From: Micromonospora gifhornensis
GTDB taxonomy: Bacteria; Actinomycetota; Actinomycetes; Mycobacteriales; Micromonosporaceae
Direction: 5' to 3'
Assembly: GCF_016863515.1 (NCBI RefSeq)
Contig: NZ_BOPA01000038.1
Coordinates: forward strand, 1 to 64,000
Length of the DNA stretch: 64,000 nucleotides
In this document: positions 41,173 to 49,407 of the stretch, piece after piece
Layout of the letters: each line of letters begins with the position of its first letter
Position numbering within the stretch: the stretch's first letter is position 1
Position numbers and translations under genes: made by a program
Notes under the pieces: model-generated
Seen by the model: the letters and a program-made list of their open reading frames with translations, nothing else
The model's database searches: none
What the model was told of the DNA's origin: nothing

Positions 41173-42252
41173 ATGACGGCAGACCACCCCTCGGCACCGC
41201 CCGGTACGCCGGCACACCACGAGTCGATTCTGCTCGATGAGCCGAGCACGGCCGACCTACGGGCGAAGGTGACCCATGCGTGGCGGGAGTTCGCCCGGGC
41301 ACTGGCCGACCGGCTGGCGGCCCTGCCACCGGGGGCCCACGTGGAGTTGACCCTCGACCCGATGGCCTCCGGTATCGACGATGCCGTCTACTCCGTCAGC
41401 GTCGACGTCACCGAGGACGGTGCGTTGACGGCGCGGGCGGTGGGCAACGCGACCCTGCCGCAGGGCTACCGGCTGGACCGGTCGGCGGTGGCTGACATGG
41501 TCGCGCTGGGCTGGTCGCCGCCGGGGGTGCTGGAGGGCTCCGGTGACCAGTTCGGCCTGCACTGCGCGGTGACCGAGAGCAGCCGGCTGGCCGCCCTGAT
41601 CTCGCGTACGCTGCGCGACATCTACGGTGCGCCGCACCCGGCGTTCCTGGTCTACCTGATCGTCGACGCGGAGGGTGAGCCGCTTGCCGGTGCGCCACTG
41701 GGCACCGCACGCGGCGAGTTCGGTACCGGCCGGGAAATCGAGACCGATCTGGCGCAGGCGCTGGCGGACACCGCTGACTCCGGCGCGGACACCGAGGTGC
41801 TGGAGTTGGCCGAGCGGGTCCGGACGGTGGTGTCGACAATGCTGAAGTCCGACTCCGACCGGGTCCAGGTCGATTCCGACGGCGACATCAACATCCGTGC
41901 CGGCTCGGCGATGGTCTTCGTCCGGGTACGCGACAACCCGCCGCTGGTCGACGTCTTCTCCCCGGTCCTCACCGAGGTCGAGCCCACCGAGCGGCTCTAC
42001 GTCAAGCTCTCCGAGTTGACCAACCGGATGCCGATCGGCCGGCTCTACTGTGCCGACGACACCGTCTGGGCGTCGATCCCGGTCTTCGGCCGCAACTTCC
42101 AGCCCACCCACCTGATGCTCGCCGTGCAGGTGATGACCGGCTTGGCCGACGAGTTGGACGACCGGCTGCACGGTGAGTTCGGCGGCAAGCGCTTCTTCGG
42201 CGAGGGGGACAAGCCGGGGCGGGGTGAGCACCGCACCGGCATGTACCTCTGA
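41173..42252 (+). CDS. YbjN/type III chaperone-like (TY-Chap) protein
   Basis: 359 residues. Two alpha/beta units: about 25-200 (DEPSTADLRAKVTHAWREFARALADRLAAL, YRLDRSAVADMVALGWSPP, VYLIVDAEG) and about 215-345 (VQVDSDGDINIRAGSAMVFVRVRDNPPLVDVFSPVL, LYVKLSELTNRMPIGRLYCADDTVWASIPV, LMLAVQVMTGLADELDDRL). The second unit has the CesT/YbjN-like fold seen in many actinobacterial proteins of unknown role. ATG 41173 follows GGAGGCG. Four 22-nt repeats and a terminator follow. Confidence 0.72.
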   Translation: MTADHPSAPPGTPAHHESILLDEPSTADLRAKVTHAWREFARALADRLAALPPGAHVELTLDPMASGIDDAVYSVSVDVTEDGALTARAVGNATLPQGYRLDRSAVADMVALGWSPPGVLEGSGDQFGLHCAVTESSRLAALISRTLRDIYGAPHPAFLVYLIVDAEGEPLAGAPLGTARGEFGTGREIETDLAQALADTADSGADTEVLELAERVRTVVSTMLKSDSDRVQVDSDGDINIRAGSAMVFVRVRDNPPLVDVFSPVLTEVEPTERLYVKLSELTNRMPIGRLYCADDTVWASIPVFGRNFQPTHLMLAVQVMTGLADELDDRLHGEFGGKRFFGEGDKPGRGEHRTGMYL

Positions 42253-42256
42253 GCCC

Positions 42257-42336
42257 GCCGTCGAGATCAAGTCGAGGCGCCGTCGAGACCAAGTCGAGGT
42301 GCCATCGAGGTCAGGTCGGGCGCCGTCGAGGTCAAG
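42257..42336. repeat. 22-nt imperfect tandem repeat after the TY-Chap gene
   Basis: GCCGTCGAGATCAAGTCGAG-type units at 42257-42278, 42279-42300, 42301-42321 and a partial one from 42322. The array begins 4 nt past the stop and runs into the terminator. Confidence 0.75.
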
Positions 42337-42337
42337 A

Positions 42338-42374
42338 GGTGGGGCCCGGAGATCCCCAGATACCGGGCCCCACC
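42338..42374. terminator. Bidirectional terminator
   Basis: GGTGGGGCCCGG 42338-42349 pairs perfectly with CCGGGCCCCACC 42363-42374; 13-nt loop. It separates the convergent TY-Chap and beta-propeller genes. Confidence 0.85.
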
Positions 42375-42391
42375 CCTCGGGGGAGGGTGAT

Positions 42392-44278
42392 TCAGGTCGT
42401 CGGGATCCAGCCGAGGCTCTGGGCCGTGGCCGGATCGGAGGCCCGCAGGCCCGCTTCGGAGACGGTCCAGAGCACGTCGCCGATCACCAGTGCACGCTGT
42501 ACGTCCGGTCGCCGCCAGGCCCGGTCGCTGTCCGTCGTGGCGGTCGGGTGGGTGACCTGACCGATCTCGCTGATCCGGTCGGCGCTGACCCGCAGCAGCC
42601 GTAGGCCGGTGTCCACCGGCAGCACCACCAGGCCGGTGGCCGGCCAGTACAGGAAGGCGTGTGGGTCGTGCTCGGCGGCGGACCAGCCGGACGGTAGGTG
42701 CCACTGATCCAGTCGGGTCGGCCGGGCCGGGTTCCGGACGTCGAAGAGGGACACCTGGACGCCCTCGGTGCGGCCCTGTCCGTCGGCCTCCTGACCCACG
42801 CCGAGCAGCCGCCCGTCGGGCAGCGGATGCAGGTACGCGGAATAGCCGGTGATCTTCAGCTCGCCGGTCACCAGCGGCTTCGTCGGGTCGGTCAGGTCGA
42901 GTGAGTAGAGCGGGTCGGTCTGCCGGAAGGTCACCACGTACGCGACGGGCCCGAGGTACCGCACGGAGTAGATGCGTTCGCCGCGTCCGAGCCCACCGAC
43001 CGCACCGACCGGTACGAGCGAACCGCCGTCGCGGCGCAGCACCCGTACGGTCGACTCGGATCGGCGTTCCTCGCCCCAGACGTCACCGACGGTGGTGGCC
43101 ACCCGCAGGTGCCCGTCCCATTCGGAGAGCGCGTACTGGTTGATCAGCCAGCCCGGCACGGTGCCGGCGGCGAGGTAGCGGGGACGACCCGGCTCGCTGG
43201 TGTCGAACTGGTAGATCTCGGTGACCTGGTCGCGGACGGTGGGTCGCCAGCGGAGCAGGCCCATTCCCGGTTGTGGCTGCTGACCGGCGAGGTAGAGGCT
43301 TCGCGCCGTGCCGTAGACGGTGGTCGCGTCGGCGGCGACGCTGACCGCGTCGCCCGCGCCCAGCCGGTCGGCGGCGAGGTCGAAGCTGAGCACGGTGAGC
43401 AGCGAGGTGCCGGTCATCCGCTTCGGACGGCTGAGTCGATCGCAGTCGACCCGACCGGTGTGCCGCTCGTCGCCGGCCGTCCACTCGTACTCCGGCAGCC
43501 AGGACTCGATCCCGGCCCGGTCGATGATCGCGCGGTTCTGCCGGGTTCGGGCCCGGTCGCTGCCGGTCGCGTCGAGCGGGAACTCGATCCGGGGTGCGGT
43601 GCGGACCACCACCCGCGCGGTGTCGCCGGTCAGCCGGCCGTCGAGCAGGCTGCCCTCGATCCGGTACGAGCCGAGCACCGCGGGCGCACCGGCCAGGTCG
43701 ACCAGGAACAGGCGGGCCGATTCGACCGGCGGTTCCGGCCAGGCTCGGTCCACCGCGACGAACGGCGACCCGTCGGCCAGCACCAGCGCCCGGTCGCCGT
43801 GCAGCAGCAGCCGGTACGAGCCCCAGTAGGCGCCCTCCTGCGCGCCGGGCAGGTCGAGTAGGCCGGTGATCCGTCGGCTGGCCGGGTCGATCACCCGCAG
43901 CACGCCGGAGGTGACCGTGACGATCCGTCGGCCGTCGGTCTTCACCACGTCCGGCTCGTCCGCGTCGGCTTCATGGTTGTTGGTCTTCGAGTGGTCAGGC
44001 GCGGCGTAACCGGAAGCTCCCTCTGCCCCGGCCGCGACGGCCGTCCGGGCACTCAACAGCGTGCCGTCCTCGAAGCCGTACGGCCCCACCGAGTCGCGGG
44101 CCGCGGCGCGCAGTTCGGTCAGGGCGTCGGCGCAGGAGTCGAACGAGGTCAGGGCGGCCACCGGAACCATCACCGACCCGGTCGGCCGGACCGGGTTCGG
44201 ACCGGCCGTACTGCCGGCGAGCAGGGTCAACGCGACAAGGGTGCTGCCGACCGCGACGACTCTGTTTGCCCGCATCAT
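42392..44278 (-). CDS. Secreted beta-propeller domain protein
   Basis: 628 residues from ATG 44278 (GTG 44317 would add 13). A signal peptide (RANRVVAVGSTLVALTLLAGSTAG) precedes a long domain of the beta-propeller family PF09826: HSKTNNHEADADEPDVVKTDGRRIVTV is its signature, followed by repeated blades (VVDPASR, FVAVDRAWPEPP, VLSFDLAADRL, VAYVVTFRQTDPLYSLDLTDPTKPLV, GVQVSLFDVRNPARPTRLDQW, LVVLPVDTGLRLL). The protein is exported, perhaps surface-bound; its ligand is unknown. It is downstream of the Lrp gene on the same strand, 63 nt away. Confidence 0.85.
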   Translation of the reverse strand: MMRANRVVAVGSTLVALTLLAGSTAGPNPVRPTGSVMVPVAALTSFDSCADALTELRAAARDSVGPYGFEDGTLLSARTAVAAGAEGASGYAAPDHSKTNNHEADADEPDVVKTDGRRIVTVTSGVLRVIDPASRRITGLLDLPGAQEGAYWGSYRLLLHGDRALVLADGSPFVAVDRAWPEPPVESARLFLVDLAGAPAVLGSYRIEGSLLDGRLTGDTARVVVRTAPRIEFPLDATGSDRARTRQNRAIIDRAGIESWLPEYEWTAGDERHTGRVDCDRLSRPKRMTGTSLLTVLSFDLAADRLGAGDAVSVAADATTVYGTARSLYLAGQQPQPGMGLLRWRPTVRDQVTEIYQFDTSEPGRPRYLAAGTVPGWLINQYALSEWDGHLRVATTVGDVWGEERRSESTVRVLRRDGGSLVPVGAVGGLGRGERIYSVRYLGPVAYVVTFRQTDPLYSLDLTDPTKPLVTGELKITGYSAYLHPLPDGRLLGVGQEADGQGRTEGVQVSLFDVRNPARPTRLDQWHLPSGWSAAEHDPHAFLYWPATGLVVLPVDTGLRLLRVSADRISEIGQVTHPTATTDSDRAWRRPDVQRALVIGDVLWTVSEAGLRASDPATAQSLGWIPTT

Positions 44279-44341
44279 GTCGGCTTCGACGCCGCCGGTC
44301 GTCGTCCGGTTCCGCACCGGCCGCGAGATCCTGACCGACGG

Positions 44342-44800
44342 TCAGCTGATCGACGGGCCGACGCCGGGGGACTCGACAAGCCGGGAGAGCACGATGGTGC
44401 TGCGGCTGGAGGTCACGAAACCCTCCGCCCGCAACCGCTCCAACGCCTGTTCAAGGTGGGCGATGTCGGCGGCCCGCAGGTGCACGAGCGCGTCGGCCTC
44501 CCCGGAGACCGTGTACGCCCCGACCACCTCGGGATGGCGGCGCACCGCGGCGCCGATCTGTGCCGGGGTGGTGCGGCCGGCGCAGAACAGCTCGACGAAC
44601 GCCTCGGTGGTCCAGCCGACCGACGCCGGGTCGACGATGGCGGTGAATCCCCGGATGACCCCGGCGGCACGCAGTCGGTCCACCCGTCGCTTGACGGCTG
44701 GAGCGGAGAGTGAGACCCGGGTGCCGATATCCGCGTACGAGGCACGGGCATCAGCGACGAGCAATGCAATGATTCGCTGGTCAACCGCGTCGATCTGCAA
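44342..44800 (-). CDS. Lrp/AsnC family transcriptional regulator
   Basis: 152 residues. N-terminal helix-turn-helix (IDAVDQRIIALLVADARASYADIGTRVSLSAPAVKRRVDRLRAAGVIRGF), then the RAM ligand-sensing domain (PASVGWTTEAFVELFCAGRT, VVGAYTVSGEADALVHLRAADIAHLEQAL). TTG 44800 is chosen because AGGAG lies 7 nt upstream. It faces the dimethylargininase gene across about 60 nt, so arginine or a product of that enzyme is the likely effector and that gene the likely target. Confidence 0.92.
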   Translation of the reverse strand: MQIDAVDQRIIALLVADARASYADIGTRVSLSAPAVKRRVDRLRAAGVIRGFTAIVDPASVGWTTEAFVELFCAGRTTPAQIGAAVRRHPEVVGAYTVSGEADALVHLRAADIAHLEQALERLRAEGFVTSSRSTIVLSRLVESPGVGPSIS

Positions 44801-44862
44801 CGTTCCGCTCCTGAGAAGCAATGGTCGTGGCTGTTACGAAAGTCTGAGCCTACCTACTCTTA

Positions 44863-45693
44863 GTGATCGTGGACCAGCAGCGAGTGCCGCGAAAGCGGAC
44901 ATACCTCATGTGCTCACCGGAGCATTTCGCGGTCGAGTACGCGATCAACCCGTGGATGGACGTGACCATTCCGGTAGACCCGGAGTTGGCCGTCAAGCAG
45001 TGGGACCGCCTGCGGGAGACCCTTGTCGGTCTGGGGCACGAGGTGCACCTGCTGGCTCCCGAGCCCGGACTGCCCGACATGGTCTACGCCGCCAACGGCG
45101 CGTTCAGCGTCGACGGGACGGTCTACGGTGCCCGGTTCAAGCACCACCAGCGCACCGCCGAGGCGGCGGCACACCGGGCGTTCTACGAGGCGCAGGGCTG
45201 GCGGTTCATTGCGCCCAACGAGACGAACGAGGGCGAGGGCGATTTCGCGTACCTGCCGGAGGCGCACGGTGGGCTGATCCTCGCCGGGTACGGATTCCGT
45301 ACCGAACTGGCCGCGCACGCCGAGGCGCAGGAGGCGCTGGGCCGCCCGGTGATCTCGCTGCGGCTGGTCGACCCGCGCTTCTACCACCTGGACGTGGCTC
45401 TCGCCTCGATCGACGACGGCAACATCGTCTACTACCCGGGGGCCTTCTCCACGGCCGGCCAGAAGGTGCTCGCCCAACTCTTCCCGGACGCGGTGCTGGC
45501 GGAGGCGGAGGACGTCCTCGCCTTCGGACTCAACCTGGTCAGCGACGGCGCGAACGTGGTGCTCAACAGCGAGGCGACCCGGCTGGCCGGGCGGCTCAAG
45601 GCGGCCGGCTACACACCGGTGCCGGTGGAGTTGGCCGAGCTGAAGAAGGGCGGCGGTAGCGTGAAGTGCTGCATCGCCGAGTTGCGGCACTGA
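44863..45693 (+). CDS. ddaH: Dimethylargininase / amidinotransferase-family hydrolase
   Basis: 276 residues of the guanidino-modifying superfamily. RTYLMCSPEHFAVEYAINPWMD, PGLPDMVYAANGAFSVDG, NETNEGEGDFAYL, FYHLDVALASIDDG (catalytic His) and GGGSVKCCIAEL (catalytic Cys) are present. Dimethylargininase releases citrulline and a methylamine from methylarginines; actinobacterial members may act on arginine-like compounds. GTG 44863 would give an almost leaderless message with TACCTA as -10; GTG 44869 is an alternative. A strong terminator follows. Confidence 0.88.
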   Translation: MIVDQQRVPRKRTYLMCSPEHFAVEYAINPWMDVTIPVDPELAVKQWDRLRETLVGLGHEVHLLAPEPGLPDMVYAANGAFSVDGTVYGARFKHHQRTAEAAAHRAFYEAQGWRFIAPNETNEGEGDFAYLPEAHGGLILAGYGFRTELAAHAEAQEALGRPVISLRLVDPRFYHLDVALASIDDGNIVYYPGAFSTAGQKVLAQLFPDAVLAEAEDVLAFGLNLVSDGANVVLNSEATRLAGRLKAAGYTPVPVELAELKKGGGSVKCCIAELRH

Positions 45694-45698
45694 GCGGA

Positions 45699-45729
45699 CG
45701 ACGAGCAGGGTCGCCGACCCTGCTCGTCG
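45699..45729 (+). terminator. Terminator of the dimethylargininase gene
   Basis: CGACGAGCAGGGTC 45699-45712 pairs perfectly with GACCCTGCTCGTCG 45716-45729, 14 bp with a 3-nt loop, 5 nt past the stop. Confidence 0.85.
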
Positions 45730-45752
45730 CGGCGATGAACCGGGGTGGCCAA

Positions 45753-45794
45753 CCCAGCGTGGTCAGCCCGGCGTGGTCAGCCCAGCGTGGCCAG
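45753..45794. repeat. 14-nt tandem repeat over the 3' end of the substrate-binding-protein gene
   Basis: CCCAGCGTGGTCAG, CCCGGCGTGGTCAG, CCCAGCGTGGCCAG at 45753-45794. The last unit encodes the final residues of the minus-strand gene ending at 45777; the others lie just downstream of its stop. Confidence 0.75.
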
Positions 45795-46973
45795 CTCGCT
45801 GACCATCACGTTCGACAACACCTGGCCGTCGTGCTGAACCTCCCGCAGGTACCACTTCTGCTGCGGGGTACGCGGCTGGTTGAACTGCCAGGCACCGCGC
45901 GGGCTGTCGATCTGACCGATGCGGCCCAGCGCCAGGTTGACCGTCTGCGGGGTGGGGTCCTCGCCGGCCAGGCGGATCGCCTGGTCGAGCACCTTCGCCG
46001 CGTCGTACGAGGCCATCGCGTAGGTGGTCGGCGAGGCGCTGTGCTTCTTGCGGTACGCCGAGGCGAACCGACGGTTGGCGGCGTTGTTCAGGTCGGCGGA
46101 GTAGTTCAACGCGGTGCGGATGCCCAGGGCGTCGTTGGCCGGTCTGACGCTCTCCAGCACGGTGCCCTCGGTGAGGAACCCGGGAGCGTAGATGCCGCCC
46201 TGGAAGCCGGCGTCGCGGAGCTGCATGATGAACTCCGCCGCCGCCGGGCCGGAGTAGAAGCAGAAGACGGCCGACGGGTTGCGGCTCAACGCGCGGTCGA
46301 TGTCCCGGACGAAGGCACCCTTACCCGGGTTCGCGTTGTTGGTGGTGAAGATGACCTGATCCGCGATGCGCGGGTCGGATTCGCCGAACTCCTGGCGGAA
46401 GCCGAGCAGCACGTCGTCGCCGCCGACGGCCGACTCCGGCATGACGATCGCCATCCGGTCGTCGGGGCCCAACGCGTCCCGCAGGTAGCGGCCGAGCGCC
46501 CGGCCCGCCTCGTCGAGCACGTACGAGGTGCGCCAGATGTAGACGACGCTCTGGAGGCTGGAGGGCGAGGCGTTGGAACCGATCAGCGGCACCCGGGCCT
46601 GCTCGATGGTGTCCCGGATGCCGAACATGACCGCCGAGGAGGCGACTCCGGTCAGTGCGAGCACGCCCTGTTTGAGCAGTCCGTCGACGGCGGCCTGACC
46701 GGACTTGACGGTGTCACCCTCGTCGGCGACGAGCAGGTTTACCGGATGGCCGCCGAGTCGGCCCTCGTTGAGATCCAGATAGAGCTGGAAGCCGTTACGC
46801 AACTCGTCACCGACGGCCTTGCCGACTCCGGACTGCGGTGCGACGAGCCCGACCTTGACCGGACTCTTCGGCTTCGCGGGCTCCTCGGCGTCCGAGGCAC
46901 ATCCGGCGGCGAGGCCGCCCGCGCCGAGCGCGGCCAGCATCTGGAGTGTCCGCCTACGGTTCATCTGCGACAC
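45777..46973 (-). CDS. ABC transporter substrate-binding lipoprotein (branched-chain amino acid type)
   Basis: 398 residues. A lipoprotein signal with twin arginines (NRRRTLQMLAALGAGGLAAGC) has the lipobox LAAGC, so the mature protein is lipid-anchored. The rest is a type I periplasmic-binding fold: VKVGLVAPQSGVGKAVGDELRNGFQLYLDLN, GVASSAVMFGIRDTIEQARVPLIGSNASP, YMAS-type YAMASYDAAKVLDQAIRLAG. It is closest to Leu/Ile/Val or amide-binding proteins. GTG 46973 has AAGGGA 6 nt upstream. No permease or ATPase genes are adjacent, so it is an orphan receptor. Confidence 0.9.
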   Translation of the reverse strand: MSQMNRRRTLQMLAALGAGGLAAGCASDAEEPAKPKSPVKVGLVAPQSGVGKAVGDELRNGFQLYLDLNEGRLGGHPVNLLVADEGDTVKSGQAAVDGLLKQGVLALTGVASSAVMFGIRDTIEQARVPLIGSNASPSSLQSVVYIWRTSYVLDEAGRALGRYLRDALGPDDRMAIVMPESAVGGDDVLLGFRQEFGESDPRIADQVIFTTNNANPGKGAFVRDIDRALSRNPSAVFCFYSGPAAAEFIMQLRDAGFQGGIYAPGFLTEGTVLESVRPANDALGIRTALNYSADLNNAANRRFASAYRKKHSASPTTYAMASYDAAKVLDQAIRLAGEDPTPQTVNLALGRIGQIDSPRGAWQFNQPRTPQQKWYLREVQHDGQVLSNVMVSELATLG

Positions 46974-47050
46974 CGGGTTCCCTTCGGATGTACTGCCGGG
47001 GCCTCCCGCCCCTCCGGCGTTCTACCTGCTTAGCGACGCTGCGTCAATGG

Positions 47051-47848
47051 TTAATGATCTTCAACAAGAGAACGGAACGCGGCGGTAACCTGCGGCCAGG
47101 CCGGAGACTCCGGGTCGATGAGCCCGAAATGTTCGCAGTCGGGCAGCTCGACAAGGTGCATATCCGCACCTAGCGCCTGTGCGGCTTGCACGTACGCCCT
47201 GCTCATGTCGACCGGAACGTGCTGATCCAGGGTGCCATGAATCACTACCGTCCGTGTTGAGGGAGGCGGGGTGATTCGCGGGTCAGCGACCTCGTAGCGA
47301 TCGGGCACATCGGCCGGCCCACCACCCAACAACGCCGCCACCGCGCCGGCGTCCAGATCCAGCCGGTACGCCTCGGCCAGGTCGACGACCGGGGCGAGCG
47401 CGAGCACCCCGCCGACGTCCTGCGGTGAGTGCGTCGCGGTGTGCAGCGCGAGATGACCGCCGGCCGAGTGGCCGACCAGGATCGGCGGCACCGGCGCGAC
47501 CTGACCGGGCAGCGCAGCGGCGGCCAGCCCCGGCAGTGCGGACACCCCGGAGCGGACGTCGGTCAGCGTGCCGGGCCAGCCACCACCGGGTTGCCCGGTC
47601 CGGCGGTACTCCAGTTGTGCCACCGGAAAGCCGAGCCGGGCCAGCCCGACGGCCAGCGAGTCGGTGTGCCGCCGGTCGTACTCCACGCGCCAGAAACCGC
47701 CGTGCACCACGATCACCAGTGGGCGGGGCACGGCCGCGCCGGGCGGGCGGCGCAGATCGGCGACCTGGTCGGGATGCTCGCCGTAGGCGACGGTGAGGTC
47801 CGGCTCGGGCGCGGGTCGGCTGAGCACGGCGCGGGGATCGGGCGACAT
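47051..47848 (-). CDS. Alpha/beta-hydrolase (HSL/BD-FAE-like esterase)
   Basis: 265 residues. LVIVVHGGFWRVEYDRRHTD carries the HGG oxyanion motif, VGHSAGGHLALH the nucleophile Ser, TLDQHVPVD the Asp and CEHFGLIDP the His of the triad. The pattern fits small-molecule esterases, including kynurenine formamidase-like proteins. It is cytoplasmic, with no signal peptide. ATG 47848 is the only good start; it is divergent from bpa. Confidence 0.87.
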   Translation of the reverse strand: MSPDPRAVLSRPAPEPDLTVAYGEHPDQVADLRRPPGAAVPRPLVIVVHGGFWRVEYDRRHTDSLAVGLARLGFPVAQLEYRRTGQPGGGWPGTLTDVRSGVSALPGLAAAALPGQVAPVPPILVGHSAGGHLALHTATHSPQDVGGVLALAPVVDLAEAYRLDLDAGAVAALLGGGPADVPDRYEVADPRITPPPSTRTVVIHGTLDQHVPVDMSRAYVQAAQALGADMHLVELPDCEHFGLIDPESPAWPQVTAAFRSLVEDH

Positions 47849-47946
47849 CGGCCGACGGTAGCGCGGCTGGTCGGCGGCCGACCGGACGGGTCCATCGCAC
47901 CTTCTCGGCCGGGCCGGCAGGCGACGACGGGGGTGGCTGAGTCAAG

Positions 47947-48552
47947 ATGGATGCCATGACCGAAGCGCGTACCGCTGGACAGAACGACGAGCCTGGCCGG
48001 GACGGCGCCGGGCACTCGGGCACCGTGGTGGTGGTCGGCCCGGACGGCCGACCCGTCGGCACCGTGCAGACCGACGACGGCCAGGGTGAGGACCCCACTC
48101 GCCTGGTCGAGCAGCCGGCGAAGGTGATGCGGATCGGCAGCATGATCAAGCAGCTGCTGGAGGAGGTCAAGTCCGCGCCGCTGGACGACGCCAGCCGGCA
48201 TCGGATGCGGGAGATCCACGAGCGGTCGATCGTCGAGCTCAAGGAAGGGCTGGCGCCCGAGCTGCGCGAGGAGCTGGAGCGACTCTCGCTGCCGTTCACC
48301 GAGGACCAGGCCCCGACCGAGGGTGAACTGCGGATCGCCCATGCCCAGCTGGTCGGCTGGCTGGAAGGGCTGTTCCACGGCATCCAGGCCGCCCTGGTCG
48401 CCCAGCAGATGGCCGCCCGGGTGCAGTTGGAGCAGATGCGCTCCGGCCGACAGGCGTTGCCGAGCGGGCCGGGCGGAGCGGCCCTGCCGGGCATGCCCGG
48501 CCTGGGCCAGGTGCCGGGCGGCGAGGGCCACAGCACCGGCCAGTACCTCTGA
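47947..48552 (+). CDS. bpa: Bacterial proteasome activator (Bpa/PafE family)
   Basis: 201 residues. PAKVMRIGSMIKQLLEEVKSAPLDDASRHRMREIHERSIVELKEGLAPELREELERLSLPFTED and LVGWLEGLFHGIQAALVAQQMAAR are the helical ring-forming core of PafE/Bpa. The C-terminus GGEGHSTGQYL ends in a Tyr-penultimate-type tail (QYL), which docks into the 20S proteasome and opens its gate without ATP. Thus it promotes degradation of unfolded proteins. The ATG at 47956 is an alternative start. The Gly/Pro-rich linker before the tail is typical. Proteasome genes are outside the window. Confidence 0.92.
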   Translation: MDAMTEARTAGQNDEPGRDGAGHSGTVVVVGPDGRPVGTVQTDDGQGEDPTRLVEQPAKVMRIGSMIKQLLEEVKSAPLDDASRHRMREIHERSIVELKEGLAPELREELERLSLPFTEDQAPTEGELRIAHAQLVGWLEGLFHGIQAALVAQQMAARVQLEQMRSGRQALPSGPGGAALPGMPGLGQVPGGEGHSTGQYL

Positions 48553-48557
48553 CGATC

Positions 48558-48589
48558 GCTGCGGGGTGCGGCGTGCCGCGCCCCGCAGC
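48558..48589. terminator. Bidirectional terminator between bpa and the HAD gene
   Basis: Arms 48558-48572 and 48575-48589 pair over about 15 bp with one G-T pair; the effective loop is about 4 nt. It begins 5 nt past the bpa stop. Confidence 0.85.
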
Positions 48590-48591
48590 CG

Positions 48592-49407
48592 TCAGTCCAC
48601 CCCGAAGACCTTCTCCAGGTACGCCGCCACCCCGTCGACCGAGTTCGCCGCGGTGACCTCGTCGGCGATCTCCCGTACGGCGGGGTGCGCGTTGGCCACC
48701 GCCACCGCCCGGCCGGCCCAGGTCAGCAGGGGTACGTCGTTGGGCATGTCGCCGAAGGCCAGCACCTCGTCAGCCTCGATGCCGAGCCGGTGGCAGTACC
48801 ACGCGAGACCGGCCGCCTTGGTCACCCCGGCCGCCGAGATCTCCACCAGGCCGGACCGCGAGGAGTGGGTGGCCTCGGCCAGTCCGGCGAGCGCGGCGGC
48901 GACCAACTCGGTGAACCGGTCGGGATCCTGCTGCTCCTCGGCCCGCACCAGTAGCTTCACCGCCGGCAGCGAGTGCAGCTCGTCCGGAGTCGCCACGACC
49001 CGGATCGCCGTGTCGTCGGCGTCCCAGCGCATCGGGTAGTGCGCCTCGTGCCGCATCTGCCGGCTGTCGGCGATCTCGACCGCGAAGCTCACCCCGGGCA
49101 CCTCGGCGCGCAGCCGGCGGGCCACCTCGGCGAGCAGATCGGGGGCCAGCGGATCGGCGCGCAGCACCTCGTCGTTCACCGGGTCGTAGACCACCGCACC
49201 GTTGGCGCAGACTGCGGGCACCGGCTCGGCCAGTTGGTCGTACACCAGTTTCAGCCAGCGGATCGGTCGGCCGGTGACCAGCACGACGGGCGTGCCCCGG
49301 GCGGAGATCCGGGCCAGCACCTCGGCGGTGTGGGCGCTGAGCGTCGCGTCGTCGCGCAGCAGCGTGCCGTCGATGTCGCTGGCGACCAGGCGTGGGAGTG
49401 CCTCCAT
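48592..49407 (-). CDS. Cof-type HAD-IIB phosphatase (copy 2)
   Basis: 271 residues. HAD motifs: LVASDIDGTLLRDD (nucleophile Asp), VLVTGRPIRW, the lysine region VTKAAGLAWYCHRLGIEADEV, and LAFGDMPNDVPLLTWAGRAVAVANAHP. The long cap domain places it in the Cof subfamily, which dephosphorylates sugar phosphates and cofactors. The ATG at 49407 overlaps the stop of the preceding homologous gene by one base (TGATG). About 45 percent of positions look identical between the two copies by eye, suggesting local duplication. Confidence 0.9.
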   Translation of the reverse strand: MEALPRLVASDIDGTLLRDDATLSAHTAEVLARISARGTPVVLVTGRPIRWLKLVYDQLAEPVPAVCANGAVVYDPVNDEVLRADPLAPDLLAEVARRLRAEVPGVSFAVEIADSRQMRHEAHYPMRWDADDTAIRVVATPDELHSLPAVKLLVRAEEQQDPDRFTELVAAALAGLAEATHSSRSGLVEISAAGVTKAAGLAWYCHRLGIEADEVLAFGDMPNDVPLLTWAGRAVAVANAHPAVREIADEVTAANSVDGVAAYLEKVFGVD

